Of a stretch of 64,000 nt of DNA, positions 38,001 through 45,716 are shown one piece after another. The notes beneath the pieces are model-generated. The model saw only the letters and a list, made by a program, of their open reading frames with translations. It did not search any database and was not told where the DNA came from. The translations under genes and the position numbers were made by a program. Within the stretch, counting starts at the first letter, position 1. Each line of letters begins with the position of its first letter. Source of the DNA: an uncultured bacterium (GTDB lineage: Bacteria > Verrucomicrobiota > Lentisphaeria > Oligosphaerales > Oligosphaeraceae); the NCBI GenBank assembly GCA_900548225.1, contig URJM01000001.1, positions 1 to 64,000 of the forward strand, in the 5' to 3' direction.

Positions 38001-38136
38001 GCTTGCAAGCAACATCGGAAGCGAAATGAGGGCGGGCATCGGAGCCGCATCCACAAGCGGAGTCGCGGTGGCGGGTATCCTGACAATCTTCGTACTCCCG
38101 CTGATTAATGCACTCTTCATGAAAAAGGGGAAATAA
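35065..38136 (+). CDS. RND-family efflux permease, atypical proton-relay residues
   Basis: A 1023-residue inner-membrane pump with the AcrB-type plan: TM1, a large periplasmic loop (about 30-330), six helices, a second loop (about 560-860) and five helices. In TM4 the two aspartates that carry protons in AcrB (Asp407/408) are Ser399 and Asn400 in VGILVSNSIVVLENV. In TM10 the partner Lys940 is Asn930 in GVVVNAAILMVD. The chain is otherwise full length with intact helices and no frameshift. It is third in the tripartite operon. Substrate unknown. Either coupling uses other residues or another ion, or the protein is a divergent RND subclass. Confidence 0.93.
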   Translation: MFLSDASTKRPVAMTCLLIALVGLGLNSYRKLSLENLPSADVPYVSISTTWVGATPEDMETDVAKRIEDAVSSIDGLKHIQTTCLENICNILLEFNLDVDVDVAAVDVREKVDKILGDLPDDADRPVIEKIDINATSVVKLALTGDATLEEKYDYVDNSLADRFAMIPGVGSVEIIGGNGREVHVELDRRALVAAGLTTADVVGAIKANINSLPSGYIREKGTEVSVKFDAEYPEIDEISSFEVVSKDGVRRTLGDLGTVFMTTEEVRRRAWLNGEECVILSIVKKGEANTVKLVEECRKRVDEMQELLPGGMHLQVVTDEAGTIQEMVDSTINDIISGIILCAIILFFFLADLRTTLIVFISMPLTIIISFFFMQIAGQTLNVVTLLAIGLSVGILVSNSIVVLENVSSWMEKTDDPWEAASKGTSEMAISVFASAGTNVVVMLPLTMMWSLVGKILKPFAMTTLIVNLTSIFISFTLTPILCAVFLKPKGQRRQGPLMRLASKWTVLIAKLAQKYAKLLRWCVERRFVCLLATAGCALLFWFVVAKQGSGLGFTLMEDADKGRVTAVIECPVNYSLEQTCERVNKIAEDFRNNLSDLVNCSVQVGKIESVGSGTTVAVYLSQIDLSFKSKLEREWKLADRINEIQARLAQEPNIYYTVAVPSDMGGISTPIKFSVSGSDQAVLESIGRHARSVSREIAGVSTLDTSVREGKPQMLITPKRTVMQDSGLTSSVLGSILRGNLEGIKAALYKTGDRSYDIRVKYAEEEGRGQVAEFLIPGKDGNPVLLSSVANITERTIPVTIDRNDKRRVVWITGTLADGAPLQSTQAAVVNRLYEDGMIPPEYTINVSGNAEYLGDAVADFAEAILLAAFLTYLTIAAIMESFTRPFIILLTLPFGLIGVVWGLVLSGWNINILVMLGVLMLIGVVVNAAILMVDRSNSLRAQGVAPREALVRGSGESFRAVLMVILASALGMLPIALASNIGSEMRAGIGAASTSGVAVAGILTIFVLPLINALFMKKGK

Positions 38137-38159
38137 CACTCCCCAAGAAGGTGGTATGC

Positions 38160-38312
38160 GAACCACGAAATACGCGAACAAGGGCATGTTCAGAACCACG
38201 AAAGGACACGAATGTCGTGGCCAGGGTGATTCAGAACCACGAAACACACGAAAAACACGAAAATAGAGCAGAGGGTTATTGAACCACGAATGGACACGAA
38301 TGGACACGAATA
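38160..38312. repeat. ACCACGAA repeat array, left copy
   Basis: Repeated GAACCACGAA followed by TGGACACGAA or ACACACGAAAAACACGAA units at 38160, 38193, 38234 and 38280 onward. A second short element (GCCAGGGTGATTC) occurs twice, at about 38219 and 38317. Similar arrays sit at 43316-43578. Such AACCACGAATGGACACGAA stretches are familiar from many environmental bacterial genomes, but their role is unknown. They have no regular spacers, so this is not CRISPR. The rest of 38137-38451 holds no gene. Confidence 0.8.
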
Positions 38313-38451
38313 GCGTAGCCAGGGTGATTCTACCATCTGCCATCTTGGGGAACTGTGCGTCACTTGGAACTATCATGCCACCTGTCAAATGGGGGAGTAT
38401 TGAGTAGACGAGGGAGTATGCCTGCGCAATTCTCAGTCCGCTTCCCCAATG

Positions 38452-39504
38452 TCAACTGGCGGAGTCAATGTGGCGAATGCACTCCAAATTGACCATTTTG
38501 CAGTCGACGTATTGAATGTTTGGAATACTGTCACAGCGCTTTTCAAAGAGGTCTATAAGCGCGGTGCAGGCCTGGACCCCGATTTGAAAGTAATTCTGCT
38601 CCACAGTGGGGATCTGGTGCATTGTGCTGATGTCGCTGATATTGCCGAAGCCCGTAAGCGTTATGGGGCCGGGATGGGGAATGCCAAGCGCTTTCATGGC
38701 TTGCAGCATGGTGCGCACAAGGTCGTCACTTGTGGTGGCGACAAGGGTGGTCTTGGGATACCTTGACAAAATCCTTCTTAGATTCTCCACGGCATCCTCG
38801 TCCGTATAGTCCATGGCGGCAAAGGTTCGCTTCTCAACATCCCGGATGCCCGCCAGCCGCATCGTCTCCTGGAATCCCTGGACGCGATAGGTTGCATGCT
38901 GGAATTGATAGTTCGGTGATGTGTAGATTACGATTTCACGGTGTCCCCTGGAGAGGAATTCCCCCATCAGCCTCTTGGAGGCTTCCAGATTCGGCGTTGC
39001 AACGTAATGCTTGTCAGCATGGTAGATAGGATCTGGCATATCGAGGTAGATCATGGGAATCCTGGGGCAGTATTCGTCTGGCATGTTCCAATAGCCTATG
39101 GTCACGATGCCGACAGTATCATTGTCGCCGTTATGACGCATTAGGAATTCCTTCAGGTTCTGCTCGGCAGGCTTTGCGATCTCCAGTGTGTAGCCGTTGG
39201 CCTGCGATGTGCTCAATATCCCCTGAAGCGCCTTGACCTCATTGGGATGGAGGATGCTTCCCAAATAGATTATCCTCCCTTTTGAATGGAGCGCGGCACG
39301 CGCCACGCGAGTCCCTGAACCACGGACGCCACGCACAAGATATCCCGCTCCCACCAGGGAGGATACGACCTTGTTTGCTGTCAGCCGCGAAACATTGAAG
39401 CGTCGGGCTAGCGAGTATTCAGAGGGAAAGCGCGAGTCAGGCGGATACCTTCCCGCACTCAATTCATGAATCAGTTGCCTTGAAATCTCCGATGACTTGT
39501 TCAT
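38452..39504 (-). CDS. GntR-type HTH / LacI-type sensor transcriptional regulator
   Basis: A 350-residue AraR-like regulator. Residues about 5-70 form a GntR winged helix (IHELSAGRYPPDSRFPSEYSLARRFNVSRLTANKVVSSL, with recognition helix in the second half and wing GSGTRV). Residues about 75-350 form a periplasmic-binding-protein-like sugar sensor, with IYLDMPDPIYH, ASKRLMGEFLSRGHREIVIYT and VATTSDDLVRTMLQAMKALGIP. The ATG at 39504 is chosen because upstream in-frame starts add only a basic non-domain stretch. It is divergent from the pseudopilin/secreted-protein genes, which it probably controls in response to a sugar. Confidence 0.88.
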   Translation of the reverse strand: MNKSSEISRQLIHELSAGRYPPDSRFPSEYSLARRFNVSRLTANKVVSSLVGAGYLVRGVRGSGTRVARAALHSKGRIIYLGSILHPNEVKALQGILSTSQANGYTLEIAKPAEQNLKEFLMRHNGDNDTVGIVTIGYWNMPDEYCPRIPMIYLDMPDPIYHADKHYVATPNLEASKRLMGEFLSRGHREIVIYTSPNYQFQHATYRVQGFQETMRLAGIRDVEKRTFAAMDYTDEDAVENLRRILSRYPKTTLVATTSDDLVRTMLQAMKALGIPHPGPITLTGFGNISDISTMHQIPTVEQNYFQIGVQACTALIDLFEKRCDSIPNIQYVDCKMVNLECIRHIDSAS

Positions 39505-39830
39505 TGTGGCGATGACAGATGCGATGCGTGGGGGAAGGGAGCGCGCAGGCCAAAGACGCACATTGCAAAAGGGAATGTGTCAGGCCGCGGATGGCGGGGA
39601 GCCCTGGTTTCTGTTTGCAAAAGTAGTATATCCGCTATTTTTATGTTTTTCCTTTGGAGGACTGCATTTTTTCGTATAATAATGATGGGCTCTACGTGTG
39701 GCAATCAAACTGGTGGTTTGCACGCACCCGGAATTCAGAGAAAGTGGCATACTGGTTTGAAACTGTGGATTAACTACTTTTTCCTCTTTCTCATCTGCCA
39801 TGATTATTCTCAACAAAGGAGAAAAGAACA
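39505..39830. promoter_or_regulatory. divergent promoter region of regulator and pseudopilin
   Basis: A perfect TATAAT lies at 39675-39680 on the plus strand with a weak -35 (TTTGGA, 39653-39658), about 150 bases before the pseudopilin ATG. An AAAGGAG Shine-Dalgarno lies at 39815-39821. The AT-rich 39610-39680 segment is the likely site of control by the divergent regulator; no perfect operator palindrome was picked out by eye. Confidence 0.45.
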
Positions 39831-40670
39831 ATGAAGAGATCCTTCACCCTGATTGAACTACTAGTTGTGATTGCCATCATTGCAATCCTGGCCTCCATGT
39901 TGCTGCCAGCCCTCTCCAAGGCCCGTGAGAAGGCCCGTGCAATCAGCTGCGTCAACAACCTGAAGCAGCTTCAGCTAGGCAATGTGCTTTACGCCAACGA
40001 CAGCGACGACTACCTTCCGCCCCTGGCATTTTGCATTGACCATCCTCAGATGGGATTCTATGCAGATTGGCTTGAGTCCTGGAATGTCTATACCTGGTTT
40101 ACCCTGAACCCGATCATTCCAGGCGCCCCGATGGAAGGCCGTGACTGGTATAACAAGGATCCAGCCTCTTCAATGGATTACACTGCTCCTGGCACTGGCC
40201 AGGACAAGGGTGGCTGGCACAAGGTTCTCCAGTGTCCGTCCTGCCCGACTGATCAGCGTGTCGCGGGAAACATCAGCTATCAGGCGCAGTTTGGAATGGG
40301 CTATTCAGGGCTCATCTATAACAACGACGCCTGGAGCTGGGGTGTGACGGGGTCCAACAAGGCGGCCACCTGGCATCGCATCTCCTCCATCAAGTATCCC
40401 TCCATCTATGTCAATCTGCTGGACGGCAATCGCTTCAACCTGCTTGGGACTCCCGGGTACACATCCTGGGTTGCATACCCATTCGGGCTGATTTCAAAAG
40501 TAGAGGATACAGTAAACTACTGTCGCCATAGCAACACAATGAACTTCTCCTTTGGGGATGGGCATGTTGAGCCCGTGCAGCGGGCGAAGATTTCCGTCTT
40601 CAGCAATCTTCTCGAGGATTTCTACTGGTTCCCAGGCGTTGACTGCGCTGGCGGCGACCTTGACCGATGA
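39831..40670 (+). CDS. type II/IV pseudopilin-like protein
   Basis: A 279-residue protein with a prepilin N-terminus ([20 protein letters not shown]). Glu5 of the mature chain and the hydrophobic helix to about residue 30 are present. Position -1 is Ser rather than the usual Gly. The globular part has four or more Cys/Trp-rich segments and ends with [15 protein letters not shown], the H-X9-DG-type motif typical of Lentisphaerota and Planctomycetota pseudopilins. These genomes carry dozens to hundreds of such genes beside glycoside hydrolases. It is divergent from the regulator and followed by the 847-residue secreted protein. Function is unproven; it may display or help secrete the partner protein. 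Confidence 0.88.
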   Translation: MKRSFTLIELLVVIAIIAILASMLLPALSKAREKARAISCVNNLKQLQLGNVLYANDSDDYLPPLAFCIDHPQMGFYADWLESWNVYTWFTLNPIIPGAPMEGRDWYNKDPASSMDYTAPGTGQDKGGWHKVLQCPSCPTDQRVAGNISYQAQFGMGYSGLIYNNDAWSWGVTGSNKAATWHRISSIKYPSIYVNLLDGNRFNLLGTPGYTSWVAYPFGLISKVEDTVNYCRHSNTMNFSFGDGHVEPVQRAKISVFSNLLEDFYWFPGVDCAGGDLDR

Positions 40671-40774
40671 TTCCATCACCGGATGCGCTGGAGGCGCGCG
40701 GGCTTTTTTGAAGTCCGTGGCCTTCCCGCGCATTCGGACCGCGGTTTGATTCAAAACAAAAGAGAGTTGCGTCC

Positions 40775-43318
40775 ATGAAATCCCTGCGTTGTGCCATTTA
40801 CGTGTTGTTCTTGTTTTCACTTTGCGCTTCAGCATCCGTCAAGCCAGGGGAAAACATCCTTGTCAATGGGGAGTTGAAGACAGACCGGACCGATACTCCT
40901 CCCCTGTTCTGGTTTGTTACAGCCCAGAGTGGCGAAGCGGAGTACTGCCTCAACGGCGGCCCGGATGACAAGCCGTATGTCCACATAATCAACACATCTG
41001 GGAAGAATGCGCAATCCGTCCTCCGGCAATTGGATCTCCAACTGGTCGCGGGGGAGAGATACAAGATTTCCGCCTGGTTCAAGGCGACGGACTATTCCTG
41101 CAATGTCCGGGGCGTCAGCATCTGCAATGCGGGCTGGGAGAAATATGAAGGTGTCACGCCCGCAAACGGCACATACGACTGGACATTCCTCGAGAAGGAG
41201 TTCACCTTGTTCGACTCCTCAGACGGAAAGTTCTTTGCCGCCATCTTCTCCGAGGGATTCACGGGGGAACTCTGCGTGGCGGATGTTAGGCTGACGGCAT
41301 TGACCGAAGCTGGCCAGATGGGATCATCCGCTCCAGAACTCGCAGTAATCTATGGACAGCCGACCATGGTTCCCTGGGAACCTCTTCTACACCGGATTCC
41401 TGCCGACAACCCTGTGGTTTCATTCCATTTCTATGGCAAATTGCAAAACATGGAGGAGATGGACGTCGTCATGAAGGCATCGGACTGCGACGAAATCGTG
41501 GTCCAGCCCCTGCAACCCGAAATCAACACCCTCAGGCTTCCGGAAGGGGCACGCTCGGGCATCCTGACGGTATCCCTGCGCGACAGGAAGAACGGGGAGG
41601 AGGCATACTCCAAGAACCACACATACGCCGTCATCGACATTCCAGCCATAGACGTCAGCGGCCACCGGCGGCTCAACAACCTTTGCACGGAAGTCCTGAA
41701 CAAGCCCCTGGAGCCTGTTTCCGACATCCAGGAGTTCTCCTTCACCAACAGCCGGGACGGTTGGATCTACCTTGCCGTCCAGGATGCAGGCGGGCAGCCA
41801 GTGGAGGTCGTGATGGACGGCAAGACAACGGTGCTGGATGGCGAATCCTTGAATAACGAGAGCTTCCATGACGTGCCAATGGGCAGGCATACCCTGGCCG
41901 TGCGCAATGCGCTCAACGGCGGCCGAATAGTCGTGCGCGCCATTGCCGAAACCTTGAATTACTGCCCAGTGGTCAATAGCATCGTCACGGAGAACCCTAC
42001 GTATGACTGGGACTTCCAGGTCAAATACGGATTGCCGGCCATCACGACCCAGAACGGGGGAAGCATACCCGACGAGAAGCTTGGGTGGTTCCGTAGACAG
42101 GGGTATCGCTGGATTGCCAATCAGATGAGCACGAATCTGAAGGACGACGAGGATCTGACGGCTCGCCTTGACCAGAGCAGGGGAATGATTGACGACCGCT
42201 ATGACGGCGTCACCTGCGATGAGCAGTTCTTCTTTCAGCCCGTCATGCTCCAGCGCTACACGCGGGGGCTGCACGCCTACACCAATCCCAAAAACCGCCT
42301 GATCTATTCCTGGATTGTGGGCAAGCCCGCCACCATCGGCATCGACCAGGAGTTCCTATCCGAGTGCGTGAACGCCAGCGGAGGAAGGGGAAGGCTCCTT
42401 CTCGAGGCGTACTGCCACACCGCAGGGACTGAACAGGGGGCACGGGAAACCATCGACGACAAGATAGTGGACAATGTCAGGCAAATCCGCAAGGCATTCC
42501 CCAATGTGCTTCAATCCCTCGGGGTCATACTTGGAAACTTCAATCAGGTCCCCATCCTCTCTCTCCATCATCATCCGGAAGTGGATATGAAGTACTTCCT
42601 GGACCTTCAGTTAAACAGCATTGCAAACGACCCGTGCATGGATGGCCTGGGTGCCGTCGGATACTGGGGAAGCTACTACGCCGACCACGAGTTCCACCGT
42701 TGGTCCTATATGCTCCTGAGGCACTATGTCGTGGAGGGGAAGACGACCATGCTCTCCGACGAGTATGGCTTCTGCTATCGCCCGGGCCATGTCGTCAACG
42801 GCGACTTCACGGAAGGATTCCAGGGATGGGAAAAAAGCGGCAATGTGACTACTGAAAAATACACGGGGTATGCCAACGCCTCCCAAAACCGCTGGGGTGG
42901 CAATATGGGCGTTGGTGATACCATGGCAGTCTTTTCCAAGCAGGAGGATGAAGTCAGCTCGCTGAGCCAGACCGCACAAAACCTGGTTCCGGGAAGGACG
43001 TATCTGCTCCAATTCGCAACATGCGACGTGGACAATGTCAAGAAGCGCGACTCGTCTGCCGGAGACTTTGGAATCCGCGCGACGCTGGATGATGGCGCGG
43101 AGATTCGCGAAGACCTCTCCTGGCAATACGTCGACCGGAGAGGCGAAAAGGGAAGGTATGAGCAAAACAACGGCGTGGCCAGGATAAATCTCCACCACAT
43201 CGTCTTTACCGCTCTCAAGGACAAGGTTGAAATCAAATTGGACAACCAGCTGTCCAAGCCTGGGGAGAACCTAGGCGTCAATTTCTTCGCCGTGACGCCG
43301 TTCCTTCTGGAGAATTGA
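40775..43318 (+). CDS. large secreted protein, possible novel glycoside hydrolase with CBM-like ends
   Basis: An 847-residue protein with a signal peptide (about 1-20). Residues about 25-170 look like a jelly-roll carbohydrate-binding module (NGELKTDRTDTPPLFWF, VAGERYKISAWFKATDYSC). A similar module lies near 670-845 (VNGDFTEGFQGWEKSGNV, LVPGRTYLLQFATCD). The middle (about 410-665) could be a TIM barrel: WFRRQGYRWIANQM, RYDGVTCDEQFFF with Asp482/Glu483, RLLLEAYCHTAG and MDGLGAVGYWGSYY. I do not recognise a CAZy family for it. The upstream pseudopilin and sugar-type regulator suggest polysaccharide degradation. The stop codon lies where the right repeat array begins. Enzyme activity is inferred, not shown. 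Confidence 0.6.
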   Translation: MKSLRCAIYVLFLFSLCASASVKPGENILVNGELKTDRTDTPPLFWFVTAQSGEAEYCLNGGPDDKPYVHIINTSGKNAQSVLRQLDLQLVAGERYKISAWFKATDYSCNVRGVSICNAGWEKYEGVTPANGTYDWTFLEKEFTLFDSSDGKFFAAIFSEGFTGELCVADVRLTALTEAGQMGSSAPELAVIYGQPTMVPWEPLLHRIPADNPVVSFHFYGKLQNMEEMDVVMKASDCDEIVVQPLQPEINTLRLPEGARSGILTVSLRDRKNGEEAYSKNHTYAVIDIPAIDVSGHRRLNNLCTEVLNKPLEPVSDIQEFSFTNSRDGWIYLAVQDAGGQPVEVVMDGKTTVLDGESLNNESFHDVPMGRHTLAVRNALNGGRIVVRAIAETLNYCPVVNSIVTENPTYDWDFQVKYGLPAITTQNGGSIPDEKLGWFRRQGYRWIANQMSTNLKDDEDLTARLDQSRGMIDDRYDGVTCDEQFFFQPVMLQRYTRGLHAYTNPKNRLIYSWIVGKPATIGIDQEFLSECVNASGGRGRLLLEAYCHTAGTEQGARETIDDKIVDNVRQIRKAFPNVLQSLGVILGNFNQVPILSLHHHPEVDMKYFLDLQLNSIANDPCMDGLGAVGYWGSYYADHEFHRWSYMLLRHYVVEGKTTMLSDEYGFCYRPGHVVNGDFTEGFQGWEKSGNVTTEKYTGYANASQNRWGGNMGVGDTMAVFSKQEDEVSSLSQTAQNLVPGRTYLLQFATCDVDNVKKRDSSAGDFGIRATLDDGAEIREDLSWQYVDRRGEKGRYEQNNGVARINLHHIVFTALKDKVEIKLDNQLSKPGENLGVNFFAVTPFLLEN

Positions 43319-43578
43319 CACGAATGGACTGAACCACGAAACACACGAAATACACGAAAGAAAGGCAGGTTCAGAACCACGAATGGACTGAACCACGAAA
43401 TACACGAGACAAGGGCAGAGGTTCAGAACCACGAATGGACACGAATGGACACGAATGGACTGAACCGCGAAACACACGAAATACACGAAACAAGGGCAGA
43501 GGTTCAGAACCACGAAACACACGAATAACGTCTTCTCATGAAGCTGTTTCACTGATTTCGTGTGTTTCGTGGATTCAT
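43316..43578. repeat. ACCACGAA repeat array, right copy
   Basis: Units GAACCACGAAACACACGAAA, GAACCACGAATGGACACGAA and variants (TGAACCACGAAATACACGA) repeat from the stop codon of the secreted-protein gene to 43528. An inverted copy ends the block (TTCGTGTGTTTCGTGGATTC, 43557-43576). With the left array at 38160 it brackets the regulator-pseudopilin-secreted-protein locus. No gene is seen before the kinase fusion ends at 43602. Confidence 0.8.
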
Positions 43579-43601
43579 AAGTGTGAACTTCCCCGTGGCA
43601 C

Positions 43602-44876
43602 TTATCCTCTGGGGGAGCATTCTGTCATGTCTATCCCGGCTTTTCTTAGTTTGGAGTTGAGTTTTCCTTCAAGTGTGTTTTTTAGCTTATCTTCCTGCGG
43701 GGGAGGCAGTTTAAGTTCATTCAGGTATGACTCGAGGAGGCTGTTCCATTCCTGGGTGGTGAAGCGGAGTCCATTGTTTCCCAGGAGATAGAATCCCATT
43801 GATGCCATGTTTGTGGCGGCTCCCCTGAGGTTGAACCGTGGGTACTTTTGCGTCCGGTCGTTGTCTATGTAGCAGAAATCCTCGCGTCCTTCGACATAGA
43901 AGATATTTCCGGGGTGGCAGTCTCCGTGGACGAATCCCGCCTTGTGGAACCGTGCCAGTTCCCGTGCCGTCTGTTCGATGAGTTTTTGCCGCGGGACGCC
44001 CTCCAGGATGGGGCCTGTATTTCCTTTGCAGAGTGCGTCGGAGACGAGGCGTCCTTCTGCGGCTCGTGTGACCAGGATGTCCGTCGGCATTCCCCATGGT
44101 CGCCATGGGCGTTTTCTTGCGGCGAGGAGGACTTCGGGAACCAGGAATCCGCATTCCTCCATTATCTGCGAGATTTTGAAGATATGTATTGCGCGTGAGG
44201 GTCGGAACCTCCATTTAAGTGCCTGGGTGATGGTTTGCCGTTTGTCTCCGAGTCCCCAGAGCACTTTGAGATACCATGGCGGGGCGCCATTTGGCTGGTC
44301 GATTCTTGCAATTCGCCGCATGATGGCACTTGATCGCACGTTGTTTGCGTCGTTTTCGTCAATCCACTGGTCCAGTCTGTCAAGCGGGATCTTTGGTTTT
44401 GGCAGAAGCGTGAACCCATGCCACTTTCCAGCCTGGAATCCTTCGTATGTGCCATGGGGTTTGCGTGTGGTGCGTGCCGCCTCCTCGAGTTGGTCAACGA
44501 TTGCGTCCGCAGTGGTGGTCTTTTCATCTCCGTCCGCCCCTGGTGGCAGCAGCCTTTTCATGCATTCGTCTCCGGCGAAATAGAGATCCGCGCCGGGGAT
44601 TCGGTTCATGGCGATTTCCGCGTCGCACTGGTTTTCGTCTCGTTCCCTGGCGACCATTTGCGAGAACTCCCTCATTTTTGAGAGATTTCCGCAGGCGTGC
44701 GGGGCAGGGAGGAGTTTTATCTCAAGGTGTGGATTGTCGGGGCGGCTTCCTTCCCAGGACGTAGTCAGGAAGAGGAGGTCGTGTCCCCGTTCGCACGCCT
44801 TCAGTGCGATGCGCAGGGCATCCTTTTGCAGGCCGCCCGTGGGAAAATACTTGTAGATGGAGAGCAGGAAGCGCAT
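43602..44876 (-). CDS. fusion of WaaG N-terminal half with LPS-core kinase
   Basis: A 424-residue protein in two parts. Residues 1-110 match the N-terminal Rossmann half of WaaG glycosyltransferases: YKYFPTGGLQKDALRIALKA, TTSWEGSRPDN and AMNRIPGADLYFAGDECMK, the same blocks as in the waaG gene at 29559. The sugar-nucleotide-binding C-terminal half is absent. After a linker (about 112-145), residues about 145-424 form a WaaP/InaA-type LPS kinase with HGDCHPGN (317-324) holding the catalytic Asp and FCYIDNDR (334-341) for metal binding. No stop or frameshift separates the parts. It is last in a minus-strand run after pyrK, 6 bases apart. Likely role: phosphorylating core heptose or Kdo, with the half-glycosyltransferase perhaps holding the acceptor. 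Confidence 0.82.
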   Translation of the reverse strand: MRFLLSIYKYFPTGGLQKDALRIALKACERGHDLLFLTTSWEGSRPDNPHLEIKLLPAPHACGNLSKMREFSQMVARERDENQCDAEIAMNRIPGADLYFAGDECMKRLLPPGADGDEKTTTADAIVDQLEEAARTTRKPHGTYEGFQAGKWHGFTLLPKPKIPLDRLDQWIDENDANNVRSSAIMRRIARIDQPNGAPPWYLKVLWGLGDKRQTITQALKWRFRPSRAIHIFKISQIMEECGFLVPEVLLAARKRPWRPWGMPTDILVTRAAEGRLVSDALCKGNTGPILEGVPRQKLIEQTARELARFHKAGFVHGDCHPGNIFYVEGREDFCYIDNDRTQKYPRFNLRGAATNMASMGFYLLGNNGLRFTTQEWNSLLESYLNELKLPPPQEDKLKNTLEGKLNSKLRKAGIDMTECSPRG

Positions 44877-44882
44877 TGGTGG

Positions 44883-45710
44883 CTACGCCCCTGTATCGTC
44901 GCGCCAGAGGATTTCCGCCGCATTGAAGACCGGTCCCTCCTTGCAGGAGCGCAGATACTTCCAGCCCTCCGGGGCGGATGCGTCCTTCACCTTGAGGACA
45001 CACCCGAAGCATGCTCCGACGCCGCAGCACATTCGTTCATCGAGGCTCACCTCGCACTTGCAGTCGGGGCGGGTGGCGGCGAGCCTGGCGACTGCCTCCA
45101 GCATTGGCCTGGGGCCGCAGGATGTGATGCAGATGTCGTCGGGGTTCTTTTCGAGTTCCTCCTCGAGGAGCAGGGTGATTCGTCCCCTGACGCCGCAGGA
45201 ACCGTCGTCGGTCGAGATTCTGACCGTGCATCCCAGTTCCTCGAACTCCTGCACGAGGAGGATATCCTCCCTTGTGCGTGCGCCGAGGAGGACGACCGGC
45301 GGGGGCAGGGCGGCTTCCACGAGGCGTCTTGCGGCGAAGAGCATTGCCGCGCATCCGTAGCCGCCGCCGAGCAGCAGTGACGGGCGTTTGCCGGAGAATG
45401 CCGTGAAGCCGTGTCCGAGTGGGCCTAGCAGATCCAGCGATGTCCCTGTGGGGATGGAAGTCATCGAGCGGGTTCCATCGCCGACGGTCTTGTAGACCAG
45501 TGTGAGGGTATTGCCCTGGACGTCGCAGATGCTGAAAGGCCTGCGGAGGACATGTCCTTCGAGGGCTGGCAGGAGTAGATGCACGAACTGGCCTGGGCGT
45601 GCGGATGCGCAGATTCCCGGCGCGTCAAGTCGCATTCGCCAATAGAGTCCCTTGAGGCACTCGTTTAAGAGGACAGTGCATTCGCACTGCTGGAAATTGT
45701 CATCGGCCAT
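44883..45710 (-). CDS. pyrK: dihydroorotate dehydrogenase electron-transfer subunit
   Basis: PyrK passes electrons from the class 1B dihydroorotate dehydrogenase (PyrD) to NAD+ in pyrimidine synthesis. The 275-residue protein has an FAD-binding barrel (RPGQFVHLLLP, HVLRRPFSICD), an NAD-binding domain (LLLGGGYGCAAMLFAARRL, CGPRPMLEAVA), and a C-terminal [2Fe-2S] site with cysteines in DERMCCGVGACFGC and LRSCKEGPVF. No pyrD is in the window. Its place between two LPS-kinase genes, 6 bases from each side, is odd and suggests an operon by convenience. Confidence 0.93.
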   Translation of the reverse strand: MADDNFQQCECTVLLNECLKGLYWRMRLDAPGICASARPGQFVHLLLPALEGHVLRRPFSICDVQGNTLTLVYKTVGDGTRSMTSIPTGTSLDLLGPLGHGFTAFSGKRPSLLLGGGYGCAAMLFAARRLVEAALPPPVVLLGARTREDILLVQEFEELGCTVRISTDDGSCGVRGRITLLLEEELEKNPDDICITSCGPRPMLEAVARLAATRPDCKCEVSLDERMCCGVGACFGCVLKVKDASAPEGWKYLRSCKEGPVFNAAEILWRDDTGA

Positions 45711-45716
45711 TGGTAC

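Noticed and set aside
43316..43578. CRISPR-like look of the ACCACGAA arrays
   Set aside because: Units are short, vary in length, abut each other and have no unique spacers of constant size; no cas genes are nearby.
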